Notes under the pieces: generated by a model
Databases searched by the model: none
The model's input: the letters and a program-made list of their open reading frames with translations, nothing else
What the model was told of the DNA's origin: nothing
Part shown: piece after piece, positions 12,623 to 12,879 of the stretch
Layout: every line of letters starts with the position of its first letter
Numbering within the stretch: position 1 is the first letter of the stretch
Translations under genes and position numbers: made by a program
Assembly (NCBI RefSeq): GCF_937921625.1
Contig: NZ_CAKZTI010000010.1
Coordinates: 1 to 12,879, forward strand
Source: an uncultured Campylobacter sp.
GTDB lineage: Bacteria; Campylobacterota; Campylobacteria; Campylobacterales; Campylobacteraceae
Reading direction: 5' to 3'
DNA length: 12,879 bases

Positions 12623-12879
12623 CAACCCTTTTTTCCTTTATATGTCGTTGGAAATTTCGCCGAATTTCAGTCGCATATTATAATATACGCTCCTTCATTC
12701 GGCTCATTTCCGCCTCGCCTAAAGAAAAAATACTGCGCGTTGTCTTGACTTAAAATTTCTGCACAACATTTAAATCTATCTCGCGATACTGCCGCTCTTG
12801 TATTCTTTAACTCAAATTTAAACCAGCCTGCGCTTAAAAATTAAATTTCGCCTCGTTTAAGCGAAAAATACTTCGCCTT
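12623..12879. other. Non-coding right edge
   Basis: No gene starts here. A T-rich run follows the DUF4272 stop without a clear stem. ATATTATAATAT at 12675-12686 is a 12-bp palindrome that reads as a -10-like box on both strands. A 30-bp unit at 12711-12740 recurs at 12849-12878 with about 23 identical bases. On the minus strand both copies read Ala-(Lys/Gln)-Tyr-Phe...Arg-Gly, which may mark the edge of a gene or repeat family beyond the window. Confidence 0.45.

Overview
The window looks like chromosome from a Campylobacter of the higher-GC oral/gut group (C. gracilis, C. rectus or C. showae type). This rests on intergenic DNA saturated with AAATTT/AAAATTTT words, AAAGGAG ribosome sites, lone TATAAT -10 boxes and frequent GTG/TTG starts. 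The species is inferred, not shown. The left third and the far right are GC-rich. Roughly 7.8-11.75 kb is clearly AT-richer and reads as an accessory island.

Left block (about 0.3-2.3 kb): a short CorA-like metal transporter, a SUKH/SMI1-like protein and an O6-methylguanine-DNA methyltransferase (Ogt) run in one direction. The Ogt carries an unusual insert of about 115 residues made of degenerate repeats. A 735-bp non-coding stretch follows. It ends at a convergent second MGMT-family gene whose frame is broken near the 5' end. A divergent promoter region then serves a membrane protein built from two tandem copies of one four-helix unit.

Middle block (4.8-7.75 kb): a dipeptidase E homologue with a Tat-type leader is followed by a strong terminator. 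Next come two decayed, mutually similar gene remnants that flank an intact HhH-GPD (MutY-related) DNA glycosylase lacking the iron-sulfur cysteines. With the two MGMT-family genes, that makes three base-damage repair genes in about 6 kb.

Right block (7.8-12.6 kb): a run of small co-directional genes, many overlapping by ATGA or a few bases. It contains an Imm53 immunity protein, a second immunity-like protein, two tandem membrane/zinc-ribbon paralogues, a membrane-anchored SH3-like protein, an unrecognised 242-residue protein with internal repeats, and a separately promoted DUF4272 protein. The first gene is broken by an out-of-frame 17-bp duplication. I read this as an orphan immunity-gene island of the kind found with polymorphic/contact-dependent toxins, in which several members are decaying. 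No toxin gene is visible in the window. I saw no tRNA, rRNA, CRISPR array or transposase.
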